Part shown: positions 42,825 to 51,154 of the stretch, piece after piece
Layout of the letters: each line of letters starts with the position of its first letter
How positions within the stretch are numbered: position 1 is the stretch's first letter
DNA from: an uncultured Spirochaetaceae bacterium
GTDB taxonomy: Bacteria; Spirochaetota; Spirochaetia; Treponematales; Treponemataceae
Direction: 5' to 3'
DNA: 64,000 bases
Assembly (NCBI GenBank): GCA_902783155.1
Contig: CACZPR010000007.1
Coordinates: forward strand, 1 to 64,000
Program-made: the position numbers and the translations under genes
The notes under the pieces: generated by a model
What the model was told of the DNA's origin: nothing
Database searches by the model: none
The model's input: only the letters and a program-made list of their open reading frames with translations

Positions 42825-43832
42825 ATGACAACAAATAAAACATTCATAATCGCAGAACTTTCTGCAAACCATAATCACAAAAAAGAAATTGCTCTCGAAT
42901 CGATTAAAGCTGCAAAGGAAGCCGGGGCGGATGCTGTAAAAATTCAAACTTATACAGCTGATACTCTTACACTTAATTGTGATAACGAGTATTTTCAAAT
43001 CAAACAGGGGACGCTTTGGGATGGGACAACGCTCTATAAACTTTACCAGCAGGCATATACGCCATGGGAATGGCATCAAGAACTTTTTGATTACGCTAAG
43101 TCCTTGGATATTCCATTGTTTTCAACTCCTTTTGATAAATCTGCGGTTGATTTTTTGGAATCCTTGAATAATCCGATTATAAAGATTGCCTCATTTGAAT
43201 TGGTTGATATTCCTCTAATTGAGTACGCTGCAAGTAAGGGCAGGCCAATGATTATGTCCACAGGAATTGCAACATTAAATGAAATCCAAGAGGCTGTTGA
43301 TGCTTGTCATAAAGCTGGAAATGAAGATATAACTTTATTGAAATGTACGTCATCGTATCCAGCTCCATTAAATGAAGCCAATCTGTTGACAATCCCAGAT
43401 TTGAAAAACCGTTTTGGCTGTAAAGTTGGATTAAGTGATCATACGGCAGGAAGCGTCGCTCCTTGTGCTGCTGTTGCATTAGGTGCACAGGTTATTGAAA
43501 AGCATTTTATCATGGACCGTTCAATTGGTGGACCGGATGCTGCATTTTCTATGACAAAAGATGAGTTTGCCGAGATGGTAAAGCGAGTGCGGGAAACTGA
43601 AGAATGTCTAGGTCAAGTTAATTATGAATTATCTGATAAAATGAAAAAAAATAGAAAATTTGCCCGCTCTCTTTTTGCCTGTGCGGATATAGCGAAAGGC
43701 GAAATCTTTACAGAAAAAAATATCCGTTCTGTAAGGCCCGGTGATGGGTGCAGCCCAAAGTATCTGCCGGAGCTTTTAGGCAAAACAAGCGACAGGGTTT
43801 ACAAGTTTGGGGAGCCGATAGTTTACAAATAA
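42825..43832 (+). CDS. pseI: Pseudaminic acid synthase (PseI)
   Basis: A 335-residue member of the sialic acid synthase family closest to PseI. It has FIIAELSANHNHKKEIALESI, KIQTYTADTLTL, IKIASFELVDIPLIEYAA, STGIATLNEI, LKCTSSYPAP, VGLSDHTAGSVAP and ALGAQVIEKHFIMDRSIGGPDAAFS at its core, and a C-terminal SAF domain. It condenses the 6-deoxy diacetamido altrose with PEP. It is the last gene of the rightward operon and lies ten bases after the TOPRIM gene. It is clearly different from the NeuB-type protein at 30751. Confidence 0.93.
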   Translation: MTTNKTFIIAELSANHNHKKEIALESIKAAKEAGADAVKIQTYTADTLTLNCDNEYFQIKQGTLWDGTTLYKLYQQAYTPWEWHQELFDYAKSLDIPLFSTPFDKSAVDFLESLNNPIIKIASFELVDIPLIEYAASKGRPMIMSTGIATLNEIQEAVDACHKAGNEDITLLKCTSSYPAPLNEANLLTIPDLKNRFGCKVGLSDHTAGSVAPCAAVALGAQVIEKHFIMDRSIGGPDAAFSMTKDEFAEMVKRVRETEECLGQVNYELSDKMKKNRKFARSLFACADIAKGEIFTEKNIRSVRPGDGCSPKYLPELLGKTSDRVYKFGEPIVYK

Positions 43833-43839
43833 ACGAACA

Positions 43840-43868
43840 GACCGCCTTTTGTTTTGCAAGAGGCGGTC
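43840..43868. terminator. Hairpin between convergent pseI and HU-like genes
   Basis: GACCGCCT (43840-43847) pairs perfectly with AGGCGGTC (43861-43868). No strong T run follows on either strand, but the position between two convergent genes fits a two-way terminator. Confidence 0.5.
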
Positions 43869-43886
43869 CGCCATGTGGGCCTTTCT

Positions 43887-44654
43887 TTACGCTACCGTGA
43901 CCACCTCGCTATAGGTGTACACAGGCTCCTTGCGCTTGGTCGTGCCGTTTACATAGTTTGATTTTACGACAATCCTGTAGGCAGAGCCGGGGCTTGCGGT
44001 TTCGGGAAGGTAGAAGTCAATCTTTTTGGGCGTGTTCTGGCGCACAAGGGATGTGCAGTTGAGCCAGATTGTTTCGTCATCCGGAACCTCTCCTTTTTCA
44101 TCGGCGGGAGCAAGAAAGAGTCCGCAGTTTTCATCTGACCCAAGCTTGAGTCTTTTGCCCTCAAGAATGACGTTCTTACCTGCCGTGAGGGTGGTGGACT
44201 CTTCCCCGGTATACCAGTTGAAGATTTTGCTGATTGCTGGGGCCGTGTTTGAGAACACCACGTTCCCGATGGAGACATTGGAGATGGAATCCTTGAGTAC
44301 CTGCGAGGCGGAAAATCTTATCGTGAGCGTGAGTTCGGAAACTTCCCTTGCCGAATCATCTGCGACGCTTCCGCTTGCGCCTATGTACAGTTCCCCCAGG
44401 TCAAGAAGGTTTACAGCCTTGCCCTCTTTCAGTGCCGCAAGAATCTCGCGTTTGATGTAGCTGATTCCTGTGTTGATGATGATTTCATCTGCGCCGGGAT
44501 TCTTTTCCTGTATACGCGAGACAAGGTTTTCCATGCTGAGAACATCACGTTCAAATCGACCATAAAACTTTTTGCCCGTGCCAAAAGGATTGGCGTACAA
44601 TGTGAGTCCGCCGTTGCCATCCTTGCCGTTAAAGGAAGTTCTGATTTCTTCCAT
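43887..44654 (-). CDS. HU-like DNA-binding protein with DUF4469 Ig-like domain
   Basis: A 255-residue protein. The first 125 residues resemble the HU-type nucleoid domain (FERDVLSMENLVSRIQEKNP, IIINTGISYIKREILAAL, LGELYIGASGS), and the rest is an Ig-like DUF4469 domain (DETIWLNC, KIDFYLPETASPGSAYRIVVKSNYV in part). AGAGGA before the ATG at 44654 supports this start; an upstream GTG would add 28 residues without a ribosome site. The gene is notably richer in G+C than the nonulosonate operon before it. Such proteins are common in Bacteroidota and treponemes; the role is unclear. Confidence 0.78.
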   Translation of the reverse strand: MEEIRTSFNGKDGNGGLTLYANPFGTGKKFYGRFERDVLSMENLVSRIQEKNPGADEIIINTGISYIKREILAALKEGKAVNLLDLGELYIGASGSVADDSAREVSELTLTIRFSASQVLKDSISNVSIGNVVFSNTAPAISKIFNWYTGEESTTLTAGKNVILEGKRLKLGSDENCGLFLAPADEKGEVPDDETIWLNCTSLVRQNTPKKIDFYLPETASPGSAYRIVVKSNYVNGTTKRKEPVYTYSEVVTVA

Positions 44655-45146
44655 AATATATCCTCTTCCAGAAGTTGCCGTACCACCCTTCCGGAATGTC
44701 CCCTTTATTTCGTAGGGGTAAAATTTTCTCTTTGACACGAACGGCAGATCTGTGGTACAATATCTTCATTCGATTGATGATACATTTACAGATGTGTCAA
44801 ACCAATTAGGCAGGCTTCCTGAAGATGCGGTACCGCGAATACCGTTGTTCCCAAGGAGGCCTTTTTGTTGGGGCACCATTAATCCATTGGACAGAATATA
44901 TCATAAAAGAAAGTGTGTCAAGCGTAAATCAAAGAAAAATGCCGTTTTAATCAAGAAATAATGAAGTTTTTCACAAAATGGAAGGTTAAATTATGAATCA
45001 ATAATATTTTATTGACAATTATGATGGTATGTGATTAACTAGTGTAATGCACCGTTACAAAGTTCTGTAGACGGGCATTATTAAAGTTGGTGTCATACCG
45101 TTATTTACGTGTATAACTCATCGTTTAAGTGGCAGGGGAGCTGGCT
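44655..45146. other. Long intergenic stretch with two promoter-like boxes and no supported gene
   Basis: About 490 bases without a convincing coding region. A good rightward promoter, TTGACA (44732-44737), 18 bases, TACAAT (44756-44761), is not followed by a gene until 45147. A second TTGACA (45012-45017) has a weaker -10 (TTAACT/TAACTA, about 45035). Between them are small hairpins, such as CCCAA/TTGGG around an AAGGAGGCCTT core. The first promoter could make a small RNA or a long leader for the ATPase gene. Confidence 0.35.
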
Positions 45147-46358
45147 ATGCTATTGGAGTTTGCTTGTTCAAATGTTCGGAGTATTCGCGACAAGGTTACG
45201 CTCAATCTGAGGGCAACTACCGATGACACATTTGAGGACTGCCTTATCCCTTTTGATGGCGAACGGGTGAATCCAGCCTGCGCAATATATGGCTCAAATG
45301 CCACTGGCAAGACAAGTGTCCTAACTGGCATGGCGATTATGCAGACAATGGTAACGACAAGCCACCTTTTGCAGCCCGGAGACCTTTTGCCCCGAACCCC
45401 GCACCGCCTGAGCCAGGATAGACCGACGGAATACGAAATGGAATTTGTCTGGGAAAAGGTGCGCTACTTTTACTGCTTCTCCTATGATAATAATAAAATT
45501 TTTAAGGAAAGCCTTTCTTACGCCCCAAACGGAAGGATGGGAATTATTTTTAGCCGGGACGGAAACAAAGTCAAGACTGGCGAAAAATTTAGCCGCATAG
45601 AAAAGCTTTGCAAGGAAAAACTCACCCCGAACAAGCTGATTTTAAGCCTTGCCGTGAATAATTTGAACTATGAGGAGCTTGCCAACGCTTTTTTGTTCTA
45701 CAAGGACGGGCTTGTCATATTGATGAACGACAACAATAATTGGCTCGAATACTCCGCAAGCAAAATGGAACATGACAAGGCCATAAAGGATATGTTCCTC
45801 AGGTTTATGCGGGACACGGGCAGCGATATTGTTGACATAAAGGCGAAAAGCGAACAGCGTCTTATGACTGCCGCTGAACTTCCTCCCGACATGCCCCAGG
45901 CCGTTAGGGCAATGTTTTTGAACCAGACCGTTGTGTCTACTTCGGTGAGGACCATATATAAAGGCTTTTCGCTCGATATTATAGAAGAATCTCTTGGGAC
46001 CCAGAAACTTATACGCCTCATGTGCCCCATTATGGACATTTTTCAGAAAGGAAAGATTTTTGTGTGTGACGAGATAGAAAGCCATCTGCATCCGCTTATC
46101 GTCCGCCAGCTTGTGGGACGTTTTATAAAATCCAAGGTGAGCGAGGCCCAGATTGTCTGTGCGACGCACAATGTGGAGATGCTCGACCTGAACCTGTTCC
46201 GCCGCGACCAGATTTATTTTACGGACATCAACCCGGATTACCACCGCACCACGCTAAAGCCTCTATCAGCATTCCAGTGCCGCAAGGACGAAAATGTGCA
46301 AAGAAAGTATCTGGAAAGCAAATACTGCAAGGTCGCGCGCGATGTGTGGAAAATTTAG
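45147..46358 (+). CDS. AAA_15-type ATPase (RloA/OLD-like)
   Basis: A 403-residue ATPase. LLEFACSNVRSIRDKVTLNL is the usual opening strand of this family; Walker A is GSNATGKT (49-56), Walker B VCDEIESHLHP and the switch region CATHNVEMLD. The ATG at 45147 is supported by GGGGAG; a GTG six codons upstream is less likely. It stands alone without the DUF4435 or RloB-type partner usually found next to such ATPases. Members often belong to anti-phage or abortive infection systems. The gene is G+C-richer than its neighbours, suggesting acquisition together with the HU-like gene. Confidence 0.85.
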   Translation: MLLEFACSNVRSIRDKVTLNLRATTDDTFEDCLIPFDGERVNPACAIYGSNATGKTSVLTGMAIMQTMVTTSHLLQPGDLLPRTPHRLSQDRPTEYEMEFVWEKVRYFYCFSYDNNKIFKESLSYAPNGRMGIIFSRDGNKVKTGEKFSRIEKLCKEKLTPNKLILSLAVNNLNYEELANAFLFYKDGLVILMNDNNNWLEYSASKMEHDKAIKDMFLRFMRDTGSDIVDIKAKSEQRLMTAAELPPDMPQAVRAMFLNQTVVSTSVRTIYKGFSLDIIEESLGTQKLIRLMCPIMDIFQKGKIFVCDEIESHLHPLIVRQLVGRFIKSKVSEAQIVCATHNVEMLDLNLFRRDQIYFTDINPDYHRTTLKPLSAFQCRKDENVQRKYLESKYCKVARDVWKI

Positions 46359-46366
46359 GGGGGGGG
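46358..46366 (+). repeat. Nine-G homopolymer tract
   Basis: Nine consecutive G residues follow directly from the TAG stop of the ATPase gene and lie 130 bases before the DUF4422-GT8 fusion gene. Poly-G tracts of this size are prone to slipped-strand change in treponemes. Confidence 0.85.
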
Positions 46367-46496
46367 ATAATATGAACGAATCAATAAAAAGTGGTATACA
46401 GCATCTTTGTGAAGGGGATTGATAGATATGATTGGTGGCTTGTAATTTTTAGAGGGATATGATAGCATAACTATAGAATTGTCTATGGGGTAAATT

Positions 46497-48386
46497 ATGT
46501 TCGATGTGGCACAATACAGTTTAATGAATCTTCCCAAGATAAAAATTTATATTTCATGTCATAAAGACTGTTTTGTACCTGAACATCCCTTTTTATTCCC
46601 CATTCACGTAGGTTGTGCTATTTCAGAAAAAAGGTTGCCATTTGCACTTCATGACGATGAAGGGGAAAACATTTCTTCAAAAAACAAGATGTACTGTGAA
46701 CTTACAGCACAGTATTGGGCATGGAAAAATGACACAGATGCTGATTATTACGGGTTTTGGCATTATCGCCGATACATGAGTTTTTCGGATAAAAAACTGG
46801 CACATAGTTTTTTTGGGGATGTTGATATAGATTATCTCGATGACCAATCACTGAAAATGCTTAACCTAGACGAAAAAATCATGGCAGAAAAAATTAGACA
46901 ATTCGATGTGATTGCAACCACCCCCTGTTATCTGAAGAAATTAAATAAGATGCTGAAATCTAATCGTCAGCAGTATGAGCAGACTCCCTATCAGTACAAA
47001 GAAGATTTGGACGTGATGCTGGAAATAATCAAAGAGAAATACCCAGATTATTACGACATCGCAAACTGGTATCTGGACAAATCACCGCTTGGCTACTATT
47101 GCAATATGTTCATCATGAAAAAGGAGCTGTTTCAGGTATACAGCGAATGGCTTTTTACGATTCTCTTTGAGCATGAAAAGCGCCGAGACTATACGGATTA
47201 CTCTGTGCAAGGATATCGCGTAAGCGGATATCTGGGAGAAAGGCTGTTTGCAATATGGTATCTACACTTGCAGAAAACAGGGAAGTACAAAACCTGCGAC
47301 CTACAAAGGACTCTTTTTAAGAATGTCGAAAAGACGGTAGAAGTAAAGTCGGCGTTCCAAAACAACAACGTGGCGATTGCTCTTGCAGCCAACGATTATT
47401 TTGTTCCTTATCTTTCGGTAACTCTTGCATCTATTGCAAAAAATTCTTCTGTTGGACGGAATTATGACATTCTGATTTTGACGACGGATATTTCGCAGAA
47501 AAACAGAATTGCATTGCAGTCCCTTGTTTCTGCGTACAAAAATTTTTCACTCAGATTCGTAAATCCAGAAAAGAAGATAGCGCATTTTTCACCGCACCTT
47601 CACGGGCATTTTGGGCATATTGAAACTTACTACAGGCTCATTTTGCCCGATTTGCTCCCCGATTACGATAAAATTTTGTACCTCGATTCAGACATGGTTG
47701 TGAATGCAGATGTTTCTGAACTTTTTGATGAAGATGTGAATGGATTTTTGCTTGCTGCTTGTCCTGATGCCGATACCGCAGGTCTTTACAACGGCTGGCA
47801 ACCGGAGCGAAAAAAATACAGCGATGAAATTCTAAAGCTCAAAGAACCGTACAAATATTTTCAGGCAGGAACGATTCTTTTTAATCTTGCAGAGTTCAGA
47901 AAAACTTATTCTATAGAAGAGATGCTCAACTTTGCCTCAAAGGAAAATTGGCTTTTGCAAGACCAGGATGTGCTGAACAAGCTCTGTGAAGGTCGTGTCA
48001 AGTATGTTGATATGGCTTGGAATGTCATGTGCGATTACAACGGAGTGCGGGTAAAAGAGATTATCGCCCTCGCTCCCCAGTGGCTCAACAAAATGTACAT
48101 GGATTCCCGCAAGGATCCAAAAATCATTCATTACGCTGGTCCCCAGAAACCGTGGTTAGAACCTGAAATGGATTTTGCTCAGGAGTTTTGGGAACATGCG
48201 AAAACGACTTCATTCTATGAAGTGATGGTGTGGAGAATGGGCCAAGAAAGAAAAGATGAACACAGTACAAGTTGGAAGACACCGTTCAGGATTGTAAAAA
48301 GAGGGCTTAGATGTCTCTTGGAGCACGGATTTTTGTTTACGGCAAAAAAAATAAAAAATAAGATTTTGGGAAGGAAGATGTCATGA
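46497..48386 (+). CDS. DUF4422-GT8 fusion glycosyltransferase (first)
   Basis: A 629-residue two-domain protein. The N-terminal half (about 10-270) is DUF4422: DDEGENISSKNKMYCELTAQ, AQYWAWKND and YYGFWHYRRYMSF. The C-terminal half (about 290-560) is a GT8 enzyme: VAIALAANDYFVPYLSVTL, the DxD motif LDSDMV, QAGTILFNL, LLQDQDVLN and IIHYAGPQKPW. The tail is basic. The fusion suggests two successive sugar transfers by one protein. GGGG before the ATG at 46497 supports this start; a second ATG nine codons on is possible. A paralogue is at 54138. The stop overlaps the next gene. Confidence 0.87.
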   Translation: MFDVAQYSLMNLPKIKIYISCHKDCFVPEHPFLFPIHVGCAISEKRLPFALHDDEGENISSKNKMYCELTAQYWAWKNDTDADYYGFWHYRRYMSFSDKKLAHSFFGDVDIDYLDDQSLKMLNLDEKIMAEKIRQFDVIATTPCYLKKLNKMLKSNRQQYEQTPYQYKEDLDVMLEIIKEKYPDYYDIANWYLDKSPLGYYCNMFIMKKELFQVYSEWLFTILFEHEKRRDYTDYSVQGYRVSGYLGERLFAIWYLHLQKTGKYKTCDLQRTLFKNVEKTVEVKSAFQNNNVAIALAANDYFVPYLSVTLASIAKNSSVGRNYDILILTTDISQKNRIALQSLVSAYKNFSLRFVNPEKKIAHFSPHLHGHFGHIETYYRLILPDLLPDYDKILYLDSDMVVNADVSELFDEDVNGFLLAACPDADTAGLYNGWQPERKKYSDEILKLKEPYKYFQAGTILFNLAEFRKTYSIEEMLNFASKENWLLQDQDVLNKLCEGRVKYVDMAWNVMCDYNGVRVKEIIALAPQWLNKMYMDSRKDPKIIHYAGPQKPWLEPEMDFAQEFWEHAKTTSFYEVMVWRMGQERKDEHSTSWKTPFRIVKRGLRCLLEHGFLFTAKKIKNKILGRKMS

Positions 48387-49174
48387 AAACACTAATTCTC
48401 GCAGGTGGAATGGGAACCCGTTTAGGCGAAGAAACACAGCGAATTCCCAAGCCAATGGTCGAAATCGGTGGCTATCCGATTCTCTGGCACATCATGAAAA
48501 TCTACTCGCACTTCGGTTACAATGATTTTGTTGTGCTCACCGGTTACAAGGGGCATGTTATAAAGGACTATTTTCTCAACTATTATTCACGCTACTCAGA
48601 CATGACGATTGACCTCGCTAAAAACGATGTTCAGATACACAAGATGAGAGGCGAACCATGGCGAGTAACCATGCTCTACACAGGGCTTGAGACACTTACC
48701 GCAGGCCGAATAAAGAGGGCGAAAGAATATATCGGAAGCAAACCGTTCATGCTCACTTACGGCGATGGCGTTTCAGATGTGAACATTGAGAAACTCGTAG
48801 ACTCACATTCAAAATCAGGAAAACTTGTAACTCTCACGGCGGTTCAGCCGGAGGGACGCTTTGGTGCGCTAGACATACAGCCTGATGGAACTATAACGCA
48901 GTTTCAGGAGAAACCAGCTGACGCTTGGATAAACGGAGGATTCTTCGTTTGTGAAAACAAAGCTTTGGACTACATAGGCGAGGATGCAGACAACATGATG
49001 TGGGAGCGTGCACCGTTGCAGAACCTTGCCAAGGACGGTCAGCTTCACGCATACAAGCATTCTGGCTTCTGGCATCCGATGGACATGCTCAAAGATAAGC
49101 AGGACTTGGAAAAACTATGGGCAACGCGGAATGCACCATGGATGGTATGGAATCAGAGATGGGGTGACAGATAA
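48383..49174 (+). CDS. rfbF: Glucose-1-phosphate cytidylyltransferase
   Basis: A 263-residue nucleotidyltransferase making CDP-glucose from CTP and glucose-1-phosphate. It has LILAGGMGTRLGEETQRIPK, the KPMVEIGGYPILWHIMK strand, MLTYGDGVSDVNI and the family's FQEKPADAWINGGFFV. It is the first enzyme of the CDP-6-deoxyhexose route. ATGA overlap with the fusion gene upstream, and the stop shares one base with the rfbG start, so the three are coupled. Length and motifs are normal for RfbF. Confidence 0.94.
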   Translation: MKTLILAGGMGTRLGEETQRIPKPMVEIGGYPILWHIMKIYSHFGYNDFVVLTGYKGHVIKDYFLNYYSRYSDMTIDLAKNDVQIHKMRGEPWRVTMLYTGLETLTAGRIKRAKEYIGSKPFMLTYGDGVSDVNIEKLVDSHSKSGKLVTLTAVQPEGRFGALDIQPDGTITQFQEKPADAWINGGFFVCENKALDYIGEDADNMMWERAPLQNLAKDGQLHAYKHSGFWHPMDMLKDKQDLEKLWATRNAPWMVWNQRWGDR

Positions 49175-50226
49175 TGGATTTTTCTTTCTATAAAAACAGG
49201 ACAGTTCTGGTTACCGGTCATACAGGATTCAAAGGCTCATGGATGTGCAAACTTCTGGAAATGGAAGGAGCAAAAGTTATTGGTTATGCACTTGAAGCTC
49301 CTACAGAACCAAGTCTTTTTAAAATTGTACATATTGATTCTTCAATGACTTCGATAATCGGAGACATTCGTGATTTAAATCATTTGAACAAAGTCTTTGA
49401 TGAATACAAGCCGGAAATTGTCATTCACATGGCGGCTCAGCCTATAGTCCGGGAAAGCTATGTGAATCCAGTCTATACATACGAAGCAAATGTTATGGGT
49501 ACTGTAAACATTCTTGAAGCAGTCCGACTTCACCCCTGCGTAAAATCATTCGTGAACGTCACGACGGACAAAGTTTACAAGAACAACGAATGGGAATGGG
49601 GGTACCGCGAGAATGATGCTCTAGACGGTTATGACCCATATTCAAATTCAAAATCCTGTTCCGAACTCGTCACCAGTTCATACAAGAAGTCTTTCTTTAT
49701 GGGAAAGGATGTCGCAATTTCCACATGCCGGGCAGGAAATGTAATCGGAGGCGGTGATTTTGCAAAAGACAGAATTATTCCGGACTGCATTCGCGCACAG
49801 GAAGCCAATAAAGAAATTATAGTCAGAAATCCGTACAGCACCAGACCGTATCAGCATGTGTTGGAGCCTGTCTGCGCATACCTGAAACTTGCGGAATTGC
49901 AATACAAAGATAAAGAGACTTATTCAGGAAATTATAATGTGGGCCCGGACGACTGTGACTGCGTTACAACCGGCGAACTCGTTGACCTTTTTGTAAAGGC
50001 ATGGGGAGAAAGTGCATCCTGGAAGGACGTGAGCGAAGCGAATGCACCTCATGAAGCGGGCTTCCTTAAGCTTGACTGCTCAAAAATCAAGAAAGTAATG
50101 AAATGGCAGCCAAAATGGCATATCACAAAAGCAATAGACAGCATCGTTGAATGGAGCAAAGTCTATCTTGCAAATGGCGATGTTGTTTCCTGCATGGAAA
50201 ATCAGATAAGGGAATATTTGAAGTAA
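49174..50226 (+). CDS. rfbG: CDP-glucose 4,6-dehydratase
   Basis: A 350-residue short-chain dehydrogenase that converts CDP-glucose to CDP-4-keto-6-deoxyglucose with bound NAD. The dinucleotide motif is TGHTGFKGSW, then HMAAQPIVRESY, VTTDKVYKNNEW, and the catalytic DPYSNSKSCSE with its Tyr-x-x-x-Lys. FRAGNVIGGGDFA in the form CRAGNVIGGGD and RPYQHVLEP are family hallmarks. It directly follows rfbF and is followed after one base by an epimerase/reductase gene. No RfbH is seen, so the 3-deoxy step of dideoxyhexose synthesis is missing here. Confidence 0.94.
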   Translation: MDFSFYKNRTVLVTGHTGFKGSWMCKLLEMEGAKVIGYALEAPTEPSLFKIVHIDSSMTSIIGDIRDLNHLNKVFDEYKPEIVIHMAAQPIVRESYVNPVYTYEANVMGTVNILEAVRLHPCVKSFVNVTTDKVYKNNEWEWGYRENDALDGYDPYSNSKSCSELVTSSYKKSFFMGKDVAISTCRAGNVIGGGDFAKDRIIPDCIRAQEANKEIIVRNPYSTRPYQHVLEPVCAYLKLAELQYKDKETYSGNYNVGPDDCDCVTTGELVDLFVKAWGESASWKDVSEANAPHEAGFLKLDCSKIKKVMKWQPKWHITKAIDSIVEWSKVYLANGDVVSCMENQIREYLK

Positions 50227-50227
50227 G

Positions 50228-51154
50228 ATGACTACGGCTTTGATTACAGGTGCAAACGGATTTATCGGAAGGAATCTCATTACGCGATTGCTCAAAGAAG
50301 GAGTTCGGATTTATGCCGTTGTTCTGCCAGAAGAATCTGTTTCTGATTGCCTTTTAAGCAAAAATGTAACGATTATTCGCGGAAATCTGGAGAACAGCCA
50401 CTTAGATGTTTCCTTATTTCCAGAAAAAATCGATGTCATGTATCACTTTGCATGGATTGGTGTAAATCCAGAAAGCAGGAAGTCTTTTGAGATTCAGCAC
50501 AGAAACATTACGCTTTTGGTCAATGTCTTGAACTTGGCGAAAAATCTTAATGTTGCAAAGTTCATACTTCCGGGCTCAACAAATGAGTATCTGTATAGCG
50601 GTGGCCTTATTAATTCAAAGAGCATTCCAACGCCTAGAGATGATTACGGCAGCATGAAAGTTGCCACACGGTATATAGCAAAGCAGTTTTGCGCTGACAA
50701 TGAAATTGATTTTGTTTATGCAGTCATTTCAGGAATTTATTCAGAGCAAAGAAAAGACAGCAATGTCATAACTTATACCATCGAAAAATTGCTGAAAGGA
50801 GAAAAACCTTCACTCTCTAAGCTGGAACAGAAATGGGATTATGTTCATATAGATGACGCTGTTGAAGCCCTATATCTCATAGGAGAAAAAGGTAAAAACG
50901 GAGCATTCTATGCAATCGGCCATGGTGACAACATCACGCTTTCTTCGTACATACGAATTATCCATAAAAAGATAAATACCGCCATTCCTCTTGGAATTGG
51001 GGAGATTCCATATTCATTCAGTGAGATGCCAAGTTCATGCATTGATTTGTCTGATTTGAAAAAAGATACAGGTTTTGTTCCAAAGATTGATTTTGAAACA
51101 GGAATCGAAAAGGTTATAGAAAGATTAAAAGGAAATACTTGTGACAAATTTTGA
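50228..51154 (+). CDS. NAD-dependent epimerase/reductase of CDP-sugar pathway
   Basis: A 308-residue extended short-chain dehydrogenase. It has the dinucleotide loop TGANGFIGRNL, YHFAWIGVNPESR, PGSTNEY and an active-site YGSMK (Tyr-x-x-x-Lys). It is similar in layout to CDP-abequose/paratose synthases and other 4-keto reductases. Next to rfbF-rfbG it most likely reduces CDP-4-keto-6-deoxyglucose to a CDP-6-deoxyhexose, but 4-epimerase activity is also possible. It follows rfbG by one base and overlaps the glf gene by 14 bases. Confidence 0.78.
   Translation: MTTALITGANGFIGRNLITRLLKEGVRIYAVVLPEESVSDCLLSKNVTIIRGNLENSHLDVSLFPEKIDVMYHFAWIGVNPESRKSFEIQHRNITLLVNVLNLAKNLNVAKFILPGSTNEYLYSGGLINSKSIPTPRDDYGSMKVATRYIAKQFCADNEIDFVYAVISGIYSEQRKDSNVITYTIEKLLKGEKPSLSKLEQKWDYVHIDDAVEALYLIGEKGKNGAFYAIGHGDNITLSSYIRIIHKKINTAIPLGIGEIPYSFSEMPSSCIDLSDLKKDTGFVPKIDFETGIEKVIERLKGNTCDKF

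Noticed and set aside
44752-44961. Open frame of 69 codons (GTG start) in the long intergenic stretch
   Set aside because: No ribosome site, start lies inside the promoter -10 region, and the product has no motif.
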